NCBI GenBank assembly: GCA_035507915.1
Contig: DATJNS010000064.1
Span: forward strand, 1-29,872
Direction: 5' to 3'
DNA length: 29,872 nucleotides
Origin: JACQAI01 sp035507915
GTDB lineage: Bacteria; Pseudomonadota; Alphaproteobacteria; Elsterales; Elsteraceae
In this document: in pieces, positions 17,835-26,088 of the stretch
Position numbering within the stretch: position 1 is the first letter of the stretch
Layout: each line of letters opens with the position of its first letter
Notes under the pieces: model-generated
The model's database searches: none
What the model was told of the DNA's origin: nothing
What the model saw: the letters and a program-made list of their open reading frames with translations, nothing else
Program-made: the position numbers and the translations under genes

Positions 17835-17876
17835 CACCCCATCCCAACCCTTCCCCTCGAGGGGGCAGGGGTCGGC
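17835..17876. repeat. REP-like G/C-block palindromic element
   Basis: Between regB and the ABC transporter gene lies a C-rich tract followed by a G-rich tract centred on a perfect 12-base palindrome, CCCCTCGAGGGG (17853-17864). This C-block/G-block form resembles the short dispersed intergenic palindromes common in G+C-rich proteobacterial genomes. It lies between divergent genes, so it is not an obvious terminator. Only one copy was noticed in the window; whether it is a multicopy family needs the whole genome. Confidence 0.5.
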
Positions 17877-17930
17877 TCATGCAAGCGCGAGCGCGTGCGA
17901 CCCCGCTCCAGCTTCTATATGGATTAGATC

Positions 17931-18680
17931 ATGGAAGCCGCCATCGAGGTTCAAGGGCTGACCAAGCGCTTCGCGGAGGCGCTCGCGGTCGACGACGTCG
18001 CCTTCACGGTGCGGCGCGGCTCGACCACGGCGCTGCTCGGCGGCAACGGCGCGGGCAAGACGACCACGCTCTCGATGCTGCTCGGCCTCCTGCTGCCGAC
18101 CGCCGGGACCATCCGCGTGCTCGGCGAGGACATGCTGCGCCACCGCTACCGGGTGCTGCCGAGGATGAACTTCTCCTCGCCCTACGTCGAGGTGCCGCGA
18201 CGCCTGACCGTCGCGCAGAACCTGAGGATCTACGGCATGCTCTACGGCCTCGACCGGGTCGGAGGGCGCATCCGCGAGCTCGCCGACGCGCTCGACATCG
18301 CCGACCTGCTCGACCGCCCGACCGGACAGCTGTCCGCCGGCCAGCGCACCCGCGTGGCGCTCGCCAAGGCGCTGATCAACGAGCCGACACTGCTGCTGCT
18401 CGACGAACCGACCGCCTCGCTCGATCCCGATACCGGAGACTCGGTACGCGAACACCTCGAGCGCTATCGCGCGCGCACCGGCGCGACGTTCCTCCTCGCC
18501 TCGCACAACATGGCCGAGGTCGAGCGGCTGTGCGACATGGTCCTGATGATGCGCCGCGGCCGCATCGTCGACCGCGGGTCGCCCGCCGAGCTGGTCGCCC
18601 GCTACGGCCGCCACACGCTCGAGGAGGTGTTCCTCGACATCGCGCGCGAGCGGCCGCGCGCCACCGAGGCGGCGCAATGA
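17931..18680 (+). CDS. ABC transporter ATP-binding protein (ABC-2 exporter type)
   Basis: A 249-residue ABC ATPase. Seen: Walker A GGNGAGKTT (the common Pro is Gly here), signature LSAGQ, Walker B LLLLDEPTASLD and the switch histidine in LASHNM. The sequence around the Q-loop (MNFSSPYVEVPRRLTV) is like that of ATPases paired with ABC-2 permeases of the NodI/DrrA kind. Its TGA overlaps the ATG of the permease gene (18677-18680). It probably powers export of a lipid, polysaccharide or small molecule; the substrate is unknown. It diverges from regB, so redox control by RegA is possible but not shown. Confidence 0.93.
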   Translation: MEAAIEVQGLTKRFAEALAVDDVAFTVRRGSTTALLGGNGAGKTTTLSMLLGLLLPTAGTIRVLGEDMLRHRYRVLPRMNFSSPYVEVPRRLTVAQNLRIYGMLYGLDRVGGRIRELADALDIADLLDRPTGQLSAGQRTRVALAKALINEPTLLLLDEPTASLDPDTGDSVREHLERYRARTGATFLLASHNMAEVERLCDMVLMMRRGRIVDRGSPAELVARYGRHTLEEVFLDIARERPRATEAAQ

Positions 18681-19504
18681 ATCGTGTCGAGACGGCGACG
18701 GTCGTCACCGGCTTCTCGCCGCGCCGCGTCGGCGCGCTGATCCTGCGCTATCTCTACGTGCTGCGCAGCTCGTGGCCGCGCCTGGCCGAGCTCGCCTACT
18801 GGCCGTCGATGCAGGTGATCGTCTGGGGCTTCATCACCCAGTTCTTCCGCACCAACAGCACGTGGGTGGCGCAGGCGACCGGCGTGCTCTTGGGCGCGGT
18901 GCTGCTGTGGGACGTGCTGTTCCGCAGCCAGCTCGGCGTCTCGGTGTCGTTCCTCGAGGAGATGTGGTCGCGCAATCTCGGCCATCTGTTCGTCAGCCCG
19001 CTCCGGCCCTACGAGTTCCTCGCCGCGCTGACGACCATGAGCCTGGTGCGCACCTTGATCGGCATGCTGCCGGCCGCGTTGCTCGCCATCCCGCTCTACC
19101 ATTTCTCGATCTTCGATCTCGGCCTGCCGCTGCTCGCCTTCTTCGCCAACGTGGTGGTGACCGGCTGGGCGATCGGCATCGCGGTCTCCGGCCTGATCCT
19201 GCGCTACGGGCTGGGCGCCGAGAGCTTCGCCTGGGTCGCGGTGTTCGCGATCTCGCCGGTCGCTGCGGTGTTCTACCCGGTCAGCGTGCTGCCCGGCTGG
19301 CTGCAGCCGGTCGCCTACGCGCTGCCGCCCGCCCACGTGTTCGAGGGCATGCGCGCGCTGATGTTCGAGCACGTGTTCCGCTTCGACCTCTTCTTCACCG
19401 CGCTGGGCCTCAATGCCGCCTACCTGGCCGCGGCCGGCGTCGTGTTCCTGGTGTCGTTCGGCCGCGCCCGCCAGCTCGGCAAGCTGATGCAGGTCGGAGA
19501 ATGA
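18677..19504 (+). CDS. ABC-2 type transporter permease
   Basis: A 275-residue inner-membrane protein with about six hydrophobic segments, for example GVLLGAVLLWDVLF, LIGMLPAALLAIPLY, LLAFFANVVVTGWAIGIAVS and AAYLAAAGVVFLVSF. The region ISPVAAVFYPVSVLPGWLQP followed by ALPPAHVFEGMRALM is the conserved C-terminal part of ABC-2 permeases. It is translationally coupled to the ATPase gene and followed after four bases by an HD-domain gene. Together with the ATPase it would form a dimeric exporter. Substrate unknown. Confidence 0.91.
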   Translation: MNRVETATVVTGFSPRRVGALILRYLYVLRSSWPRLAELAYWPSMQVIVWGFITQFFRTNSTWVAQATGVLLGAVLLWDVLFRSQLGVSVSFLEEMWSRNLGHLFVSPLRPYEFLAALTTMSLVRTLIGMLPAALLAIPLYHFSIFDLGLPLLAFFANVVVTGWAIGIAVSGLILRYGLGAESFAWVAVFAISPVAAVFYPVSVLPGWLQPVAYALPPAHVFEGMRALMFEHVFRFDLFFTALGLNAAYLAAAGVVFLVSFGRARQLGKLMQVGE

Positions 19505-19508
19505 CGCG

Positions 19509-20126
19509 ATGAGCCCCTTCGACCGCGCGGCGGACGCCGCCGCCGACCGGCTGACGCGCCAGATCGGCTTCGTCGTCGAGCTCGACAAGCTGAAGCAGGT
19601 GTTGCGCCAGACCCTGCTGATCGACCGCTCGCGCCAGGAGAACGACGCCGAGCATTCCTGGCACCTGGCCGCGATGGTGCTGGTGCTCGGCGAATACGCC
19701 GCGCCCGGCGTCGATCTGCTGCGCGTGCTCGAGATGCTGGTGATCCACGACGTCGTCGAGATCGACGCCGGCGACACCTTCCTCTACGACGGCGCGGGCG
19801 CCGACGGCCAGGCGGCGCGCGAGGCCGCCGCGGCGGATCGCCTCTACGGCCTGCTGCCCGCCGACCAGGGTGCGGCGCTGCGGGCGTTGTGGCAGGAGTT
19901 CGAGGCCGGCGAGACGCCGGACGCGCGCTTCGCCCGCGCGCTCGACCGCCTGCAGCCGCTGCTGCACAACTACCACACCGAGGGCGCCATGTGGCGCGCC
20001 CACGGCGTGCGCGCCGTCGACGTGCTGGCCAAGAAGGCCGTGATCGAGCGCGGCGCGCCGGCGCTCTGGCGCTACGCCGAGGGCCTGATCCGCGAGTGCA
20101 TCGCCAAGGGCTGGCTCGCCGCGTGA
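19509..20126 (+). CDS. HD-domain phosphohydrolase (HDDC2/YfbR-like)
   Basis: A 205-residue HD-superfamily protein. The metal-binding layout is clear: RSRQENDAEHSWHLA gives the first His, EMLVIHDVVEIDAGDT gives the HD pair plus nearby acidic residues, and a later Asp lies in ARALDRLQPLLHN. This matches the HD_3 group that includes 5'-deoxynucleotidases such as YfbR and HDDC2. The likely reaction is removal of phosphate from a nucleoside monophosphate; the exact substrate is unknown. It starts four bases after the permease stop and ends convergent to the CinA-like gene. Cotranscription with the transporter is likely from spacing, without an obvious functional link. Confidence 0.86.
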   Translation: MSPFDRAADAAADRLTRQIGFVVELDKLKQVLRQTLLIDRSRQENDAEHSWHLAAMVLVLGEYAAPGVDLLRVLEMLVIHDVVEIDAGDTFLYDGAGADGQAAREAAAADRLYGLLPADQGAALRALWQEFEAGETPDARFARALDRLQPLLHNYHTEGAMWRAHGVRAVDVLAKKAVIERGAPALWRYAEGLIRECIAKGWLAA

Positions 20127-20132
20127 GCCGGC

Positions 20133-20627
20133 TCAGCCGAGCTGACGCAGCGCCAGCGCCAGCGCGGCGCTGACCGCGCCGGCGCGCACCTGGTCGCGGT
20201 CGCCGGCGAGCTGGTGGCGCTCGACCAGGGTCGGCCGGCCCTTGCGCGCGCTCGCCACGTAGACGGTGCCGACCGGGTTCTTGGCGTTGCCGCCGCCCGG
20301 CCCCGCGTAGCCCGTCACCGCGATGCTGACGCCCCCCGTCGAGTGGGTCAGCGCGCCCTCGGCCAGCCCCTGCGTGACCTCGGCGCTGACCGCGCCGTGG
20401 CTGCGCGACACCGCCTCGGGCACCCCGAGGCCGGTCGCCTTGGCGCTGTCGTGATAGAGCACGAAGCCGCGCTCGAAGGTCTTGGACGCGCCCGAGACCG
20501 AGGTCAGGCAGCCGGACACCAGCCCGGCGGTGCAGGTCTCCGCCGTGACGATGCGCAGATCGGCCGCCTGGGCGGCGGCGAGCACCTGCGCGGCCAGCGA
20601 CAGCTGCTCCGGGGTGAACAGGGTCAT
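20133..20627 (-). CDS. CinA C-terminal-type amidohydrolase (PncC-like, NMN deamidase family)
   Basis: A 164-residue stand-alone CinA domain. Family members such as E. coli PncC convert nicotinamide mononucleotide to nicotinate mononucleotide (NaMN). Seen: TAETCTAG (28-35), where the usual motif is AESCTGG, so the nucleophile Ser is Thr31. Tyr58 and Lys63 of the catalytic group are present (YHDSAK), as are TGYAGPGGG and PVGTVYVA. It is the last gene of the minus-strand run headed by cobT, 27 bases after the OMP-decarboxylase-like gene. NaMN is the substrate of CobT, so the location makes metabolic sense if activity is retained. The Ser-to-Thr change leaves activity uncertain. Confidence 0.87.
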   Translation of the reverse strand: MTLFTPEQLSLAAQVLAAAQAADLRIVTAETCTAGLVSGCLTSVSGASKTFERGFVLYHDSAKATGLGVPEAVSRSHGAVSAEVTQGLAEGALTHSTGGVSIAVTGYAGPGGGNAKNPVGTVYVASARKGRPTLVERHQLAGDRDQVRAGAVSAALALALRQLG

Positions 20628-20654
20628 CTCAATCTTCCAGGTCGATGAACACGG

Positions 20655-21371
<717 letters not shown>

Positions 21372-21380
21372 CCCGCCGCC

Positions 21381-22274
21381 TCAATCCTCCGCGGCGGCGC
21401 GCAGCCGGGCGATGTCGCGCTGGGCGCTCGGCTTGATGTCGCGGACGTCGAGGCTGATGTCGATCGCCCGGATGCTGTGGGTGAGATCGCCGATCGAGAT
21501 CACGTCGACCCCGGTCTCGGCGACCGGCACGACCGTGGTCTCGTTGATGCCGCCCGAGGCCTCGGTGATGGCGCGGCCGCCGACCAGCTTGACGCCGCGC
21601 TTGATGTCGTCGAGGTCCATGTTGTCGAACATGATGACCTCGACGCCGCAGTCGAGCGCCTCCTGCACCATGTCGAGGCTTTCGCACTCGACCTCGATCT
21701 TGAAGGTGTGCTGGGCGCGGTCGCGCAGGATCGCCATCGCCGGCTTGATGCCGCCGGCGATCTTGATGTGGTTGTCCTTGACGAGCACGCAGTTGTGCAG
21801 ATTGAAGATGTGGTTGGCGGCGCCGCCGACGCGCACGGCGTACTTCTGCAGCATGCGCAGGCCGGGCCAGCCCTTGCGCGTGTCGGTCAGCCGGACCTTG
21901 GTGTGCTTGACGAGGTCGCAATAGCGCCGCGTCTTGGTCGCGATGCCGGACATCTGCTGCAGCCAGTCGAGCGCGCAGCGCTCGATCATGAAGAAGGTCG
22001 ACGCCTTGGCCCTGATGCGCAGCAGCACCGTGCCGGGCTTGATCGCGTCGCCGTCCTTGAGCGGGTGCTCGATCTCGGCATCCGGATCGATCATCCGCAC
22101 GGTCTCGTCGGCGAGCAGCAGGCCGCACACGATGCCGCTGCCCTTGGCGTAGATCTGCGCCGTCTGCACCGGATCGTCGCCGACCAGGAAGCCGCCGGTG
22201 GTGTCGCCCGGCCCGACCTCCTCGCGCAGCGCCTGCTCGACATAGGGCCGGATCATGAAGCGATTGAGCTGCAA
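21381..22274 (-). CDS. NadC-like (quinolinate) phosphoribosyltransferase, variant substrate site
   Basis: A 297-residue type II phosphoribosyltransferase. Canonical NadC makes NaMN from quinolinate and PRPP with loss of CO2. Conserved here: ERCALDWL (Arg99), DTRK (Arg133, Lys134), His155, VKDNH (Lys166), Glu195, Asp217 in FDN, and ASGGI with the late DVISIGDLTHS. Changed: TRKTTPG reads TRKGWPG, and the NHRxGL motif, whose Arg contacts a quinolinate carboxylate, reads NHIFNL (Ile156). It may be a functional NadC variant or a paralogue for another aromatic acid. The start is a TTG at 22274, supported by GGAGAAG upstream; an internal ATG at 22256 is the alternative. Confidence 0.85.
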   Translation of the reverse strand: MQLNRFMIRPYVEQALREEVGPGDTTGGFLVGDDPVQTAQIYAKGSGIVCGLLLADETVRMIDPDAEIEHPLKDGDAIKPGTVLLRIRAKASTFFMIERCALDWLQQMSGIATKTRRYCDLVKHTKVRLTDTRKGWPGLRMLQKYAVRVGGAANHIFNLHNCVLVKDNHIKIAGGIKPAMAILRDRAQHTFKIEVECESLDMVQEALDCGVEVIMFDNMDLDDIKRGVKLVGGRAITEASGGINETTVVPVAETGVDVISIGDLTHSIRAIDISLDVRDIKPSAQRDIARLRAAAED

Positions 22275-22288
22275 CGTTCTTCTCCGAG

Positions 22289-23539
22289 CTAGGACGGCTG
22301 GCTGCGGAACGGCTTGCCGTCCTGCATGACCAGCTTGATGCGCGCGCGCTCCTCGAGGATACGGATGTTCTCGAGCGGGTCGCCGTCGACGATCAGGATA
22401 TCGGCGGCTTTGCCCGGCTCAAGCGTGCCGACGTCGCCGCGCTGCACGCACTCGGCGGCACGCGCGGTCGCCGCAACCAAGGCTTGCATCGGCGACATGC
22501 CGAGCCAGTCGACCATGAAGCCGAGCTCGACCAGGTTCTCGCCGACCAGCAGCCGGTGCGACTGGTCGGTGCCGAACGCGACCTTGACGCCGCGCCGGAC
22601 CGCGTCCCGCCACAGCGGCACCTGCGCCAGCATGCGCTGATGGATCGCGCTTTCCTTGGTCGCCTCCTCGCCGAGCTGTTGGGCGCCCCAGGCGCTGTCC
22701 GCCTTGCGTTTGCCGAGCGACAGCGGCACCAGCGCCAGGGTCGGCACCCACCAGGTGCCCTGCGCCAGCATGCGCTCGACGCACGCCTCGTCGATGAACC
22801 AGCCGTGCTCGAGCGAGTAGACGCCCGCCGCCAGCGCCGTGCGGATGCCGTCGATGCCCTCGGCATGGACCGCGACCGGCTTGCGCTTGGCCGCCGCCTC
22901 CGACACCGCGGTTTGCAGCTCCTCGACGGTGAATTGCGGCTCGTCCCAGCTGTCGGTCACCGACGTGATGCCGCCGGTCGCGCAGATCTTGATGACGTCG
23001 GCGCCCGCCATCAGCATGTGGCGCACCGTGCGGCGCACGCCGTCGACGCCGTCGGCCACCGGGTCGGGCAGCCAAGCGCGCTTGGGCAGGCGCAGGCCGG
23101 CCGGCACCCAGCTGTCGCCGTGGCCGCCGGTCTGCGAAATCATGCCGATCGAGATCACGAGCTTGGGTCCCGCGATCGTGCCCTCGGCGATCGCCGCCTT
23201 GAAGCCGGCGTCGGCGCCGCCCATGTCGCGCGCCGTGGTGACGCCGCACGCCAGCGTCTCGCGCAGGATCACGGTCGAGCGCAGCACGTTGTAGGTCGGC
23301 GTGTTCAGGAGGTGCTGGCGCATGTCGCGCGCGCGATAGGTCGCGTGCACGTGGCAATCGACGATGCCGGGCAGCACGGTGCGCCCGGCGGCGTCGATCA
23401 CCTGCGCCTCCTTGGGAATCTGGATCGCGCGCGCCGGCCCGACCTTGGCGATGCGCGCGCCGTCGACCAGCACGACGCCGTCGGCGATCGGATCGCCGCC
23501 CCGCCCGTCGATGATGCGTCCTCCAGCGATCGCCAGCAT
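22289..23539 (-). CDS. Amidohydrolase-superfamily metal-dependent hydrolase
   Basis: A 416-residue TIM-barrel hydrolase with the small beta-domain at both ends (IAGGRIIDGRGGDPIADG, and GTLEPGKAADILIVDGDPLE). Metal and catalytic motifs: DCHVHA after strand 1, the probable carboxylated lysine in VIKICATGG, VHAEG, LEHG and FGTDQS. This matches the imidazolonepropionase/Xaa-Pro dipeptidase-like cluster (Sgx9260-type), not classical dihydroorotase. Substrate unknown; such enzymes hydrolyse cyclic amides or peptides with a blocked end. No signal peptide is seen, so it is probably cytoplasmic. It precedes the NadC-like gene by 14 bases and almost surely shares its transcript. Confidence 0.9.
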   Translation of the reverse strand: MLAIAGGRIIDGRGGDPIADGVVLVDGARIAKVGPARAIQIPKEAQVIDAAGRTVLPGIVDCHVHATYRARDMRQHLLNTPTYNVLRSTVILRETLACGVTTARDMGGADAGFKAAIAEGTIAGPKLVISIGMISQTGGHGDSWVPAGLRLPKRAWLPDPVADGVDGVRRTVRHMLMAGADVIKICATGGITSVTDSWDEPQFTVEELQTAVSEAAAKRKPVAVHAEGIDGIRTALAAGVYSLEHGWFIDEACVERMLAQGTWWVPTLALVPLSLGKRKADSAWGAQQLGEEATKESAIHQRMLAQVPLWRDAVRRGVKVAFGTDQSHRLLVGENLVELGFMVDWLGMSPMQALVAATARAAECVQRGDVGTLEPGKAADILIVDGDPLENIRILEERARIKLVMQDGKPFRSQPS

Positions 23540-23585
23540 GCCGGCAGTGGACCCCAGCCGCGCCGAACTTTCCAGCCCGGACTTG

Positions 23586-24068
23586 CTAGTCCGCGACGAC
23601 GAGCGGCCAGACCACGGCGAAGCGTTCGAACACGGTCGCTATCGAGTCGTCGAGCACGAAGCCCTCGCGCGCGGCCTGGCGGCCGAAATAGCGGCGGTGC
23701 GCCGCGAGCCACCAATCGCGCGTCCGATCGCCCTCGCCCTCGTCCCAGGCGAAGCGGTCGTCGACCGCGCCGAGCGGCTTGATCGCGATCTCGGTGGTGC
23801 GCCAGATGCAGCGCGGCACGCCGTCGCCGTCGATCACGAGAACGTGATCGCCGGCCGTCGGCGAAGGCGCGCGGCCGTCGGCATAGTCGCGCAGCAGCGA
23901 CACGGTCGCGCGCTTGGTGCCCGCGAGCACGAGCTCGGCGAGCGCGATCGCCATGACGGCATCGTCGCCGAACGCGGCGACCTGATAGTCGACGCCGACC
24001 AGCCCGGTATGGCGCGCGTACGTCTGCCAGAACGCGTCGGTCGCCGGCGTCTTGGGCGGCACGTTCAC
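23586..24068 (-). CDS. ASCH-domain protein
   Basis: A 160-residue protein with an ASCH domain, a PUA-like beta-barrel linked to RNA or nucleotide binding; some members are amidohydrolases acting on modified cytidines. Seen: ALAELVLAGTKRATVSLL, the GTKRAT motif typical of the family, then GDHVLVIDGDGVPRCIWRTTEI and the later WDEGEGDRTRDWWLAAHRRYF. It starts at a GTG (24068), ten bases after the cobT stop, and lies 46 bases before the amidohydrolase, so it is within the cobT run. Its role there is unknown. The family call rests on these motifs and the usual length. Confidence 0.86.
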   Translation of the reverse strand: MNVPPKTPATDAFWQTYARHTGLVGVDYQVAAFGDDAVMAIALAELVLAGTKRATVSLLRDYADGRAPSPTAGDHVLVIDGDGVPRCIWRTTEIAIKPLGAVDDRFAWDEGEGDRTRDWWLAAHRRYFGRQAAREGFVLDDSIATVFERFAVVWPLVVAD

Positions 24069-24078
24069 CCGATCGCGC

Positions 24079-25134
24079 TCACGCGGTGGGGCCGCTGATC
24101 CCCGCTTCCGAGAAGGTCGCCATGCCGATGTGGCAGGCGACTGCCGCCTTCAGCAGCGCCACCGCCAGGGTCGCCGCAGAGGCCTCGCCCAGCCGCATGT
24201 CGAGGTCGAGCAGCGGCTGCTTGCCGATGAGCGCGCACAGCCGCTGATGGCCCGGCTCGGTCGAGCGGTGCGCGACCTGGCAATGGTCGAGCGCATGGCG
24301 GTCGATCGCGAACAGCACCGACGCCGCGGCGGTGCAGGCAAAGCCGTCGAGCAGCACCGGCGTGCGCGCCAGCCGCGCCGCGATCACGCTGCCCACGATC
24401 GCGGCCAGCTCGAGTCCGCCGAGCGCGGCCAACAGCTCGAAGGCGTCGCGCGCGCCCGTCTTGTGGCGCGCCACGCCGGCGGCGACGATCGCGCGTTTCT
24501 TGTCCAGAGCCGCGCCGCCGATGCCGGTGCCCGGTCCGACCCAGTCGGCCGCCTCGCCGCCGAACAGCGCGCAGCACAGCGCGGCCGCCGAGGTCGTGTT
24601 GCCGATGCCCATCTCGCCCAGGCACAGCACGTCGATCCCGCGCTCGACCGCCATCATGCCGTAGGCCATCGCGCGCGCGCAGTCCTGCAGGCTCATCGCC
24701 GGCGCCTCGGTGAAGTCGCGCGTCGGGTTGTCGAGATCGAGCTCGTAGACCCGCAGATCGGCATCGACGGTCTGGCACAGCTGATTCACCGCGGCGCCGC
24801 CCGAGACGAAATTCTCGACCATCTGCTGCGTGACCGACGCCGGGTACGCCGAGACGCCATGCACCGTGATGCCGTGATTACCGGCGAACACCGCGGTGCG
24901 CGGATGATTCAACGTCGGCGGATGGCGGCCCTGCCAGGTCGCCAGCCATTCGGTCAGCGTTTCGAGCCGGCCGAGTGCCCCGCTCGGCTTGGTCAACATC
25001 GCCTCGCGCGCGACGCAGGCCGTGCGCGCCTCGAGATCGGGCCCCGGCAGGTCGCGCATCAGCGCGCGCATCTCGTCGAGGGTCGCCGTAGGAGCCGCAG
25101 AGGAAGCGCGCGCGGAGGGGTCCTGGTCGGCCAT
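24079..25134 (-). CDS. cobT: Nicotinate-nucleotide-dimethylbenzimidazole phosphoribosyltransferase
   Basis: A 351-residue enzyme of the cobalamin nucleotide loop pathway. It transfers phosphoribose from NaMN to the lower-ligand base to give alpha-ribazole phosphate. Seen: LTKPSGALGRLE (48-59), FAGNHGITVHGVSAYP, LGEMGIGNTTSAAAL (172-186), GTGIGG, and the catalytic glutamate in LDMRLGEASAA, which falls at residue 317, the number of the catalytic Glu in the Salmonella enzyme. The ATG at 25134 (MADQDP) gives normal length. It is divergent from cobS across 87 bases and heads a run containing two other proteins of NaMN-making families. Confidence 0.95.
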   Translation of the reverse strand: MADQDPSARASSAAPTATLDEMRALMRDLPGPDLEARTACVAREAMLTKPSGALGRLETLTEWLATWQGRHPPTLNHPRTAVFAGNHGITVHGVSAYPASVTQQMVENFVSGGAAVNQLCQTVDADLRVYELDLDNPTRDFTEAPAMSLQDCARAMAYGMMAVERGIDVLCLGEMGIGNTTSAAALCCALFGGEAADWVGPGTGIGGAALDKKRAIVAAGVARHKTGARDAFELLAALGGLELAAIVGSVIAARLARTPVLLDGFACTAAASVLFAIDRHALDHCQVAHRSTEPGHQRLCALIGKQPLLDLDMRLGEASAATLAVALLKAAVACHIGMATFSEAGISGPTA

Positions 25135-25221
25135 GCTCGCCCGCTTTGGGTTCCCTTGTCCTATAGACGGCGCGGCGCACGGTAACAAGCCGGCAAGGAC
25201 CGGTCTGCTACAATTCAAGGG

Positions 25222-26061
25222 ATGCCCGACACCACCCCGCCTGTGGACTTGCCAGCCGACGCGCATGCGCCCGAGGTCGCGCGCGCGACGGCGCCCGAGG
25301 TCGCGCTCGACACGCCATCGAGCTGGCGTGCCGATCTGATCGCCGCCAGCCTGTTCCTGACGCGCGTGCGCCTGACGCGGCGCCTCGGCACGCCGTCGAG
25401 CCTGACGCGCGCGCTGCGCGCCTTTCCGCTGGTCGGCGCCGCGATCGGGCTGGCCGCGGGGCTGGTCTATTGGCTCGCCGCGGTGTTCGGGCTGGCGCCG
25501 CTGCCGGCGGCGCTGCTCGCGGTCGGCGCCACCGCGTGGCTGACCGGCGGCCTGCACGAGGACGGCTTGGCCGACTGCGCCGACGGGTTCGGCGGCGGGC
25601 ACGATCGCGCGGCCAAGCTCGCGATCATGCGCGACAGCCGGATCGGCAGCTACGGCGTGCTGGCGCTGACGATCGGCGTCGGCCTGCGCGTCGCCGCGCT
25701 CGCCGCCCTGTCGCCGCCGCACGGCGTGCGCGCGCTGGTGGCCGCCCATGCGGTGTCGCGCGCCGCCATGCCGCTCCTGATGGCCCTGCTCGAGCCGGCG
25801 CGCCCGGACGGGCTCGCCGCCGGGCTCGGACGCCCGAGCGAGTTCGTCCTGGCGCAGGCCGTGATCCTGGGCGTGCTGCTGTGCGCGCTGGTGACCGGAC
25901 CGTTCGCCGCGATCGTCGCCCTGTCCTTCGCGGCGCTGGCGCTGGCCGGGCTCGAGACCCTGGCGCGCTGCCAGATCGGCGGCTACACGGGCGATGTGTT
26001 GGGCGCCGCCCAGCAGGTCAGCGAGACCGCCATCCTGCTCGCCCTGTCGGCGCTCTGGTAG
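25222..26061 (+). CDS. cobS: Adenosylcobinamide-GDP ribazoletransferase (cobalamin synthase)
   Basis: A 279-residue inner-membrane enzyme that joins adenosylcobinamide-GDP and alpha-ribazole to complete the cobalamin molecule. The acidic motif GGLHEDGLADCADGFGGG and the following RIGSYG are diagnostic, as is GGYTGDVLGAAQQVSE near the C-terminus. Several hydrophobic helices are present. The first 35 residues are an extra Ala/Pro-rich leader before the usual DLIAASLFLTRV start. It contains a near-duplicated eight-residue unit (APEVARAT, APEVALDT) encoded by a tandem 24-base repeat (from 25267 and 25291), so a later start is possible. It diverges from cobT, its pathway partner. Confidence 0.95.
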   Translation: MPDTTPPVDLPADAHAPEVARATAPEVALDTPSSWRADLIAASLFLTRVRLTRRLGTPSSLTRALRAFPLVGAAIGLAAGLVYWLAAVFGLAPLPAALLAVGATAWLTGGLHEDGLADCADGFGGGHDRAAKLAIMRDSRIGSYGVLALTIGVGLRVAALAALSPPHGVRALVAAHAVSRAAMPLLMALLEPARPDGLAAGLGRPSEFVLAQAVILGVLLCALVTGPFAAIVALSFAALALAGLETLARCQIGGYTGDVLGAAQQVSETAILLALSALW

Positions 26062-26088
26062 CACCGGCACGCCGGCGCCGCCGATCGC

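Noticed and set aside
17853..17864. Perfect CCCCTCGAGGGG palindrome as a terminator
   Set aside because: It lies between divergent gene starts, has no T-tract, and has too little loop for a stable hairpin with these arms.
17806..17880. Upstream start adding 25 residues to RegB
   Set aside because: The added segment is translated from a palindromic repeat-like sequence and is Pro/Gly/Arg-rich; the ATG at 17805 gives a family-like N-terminus.
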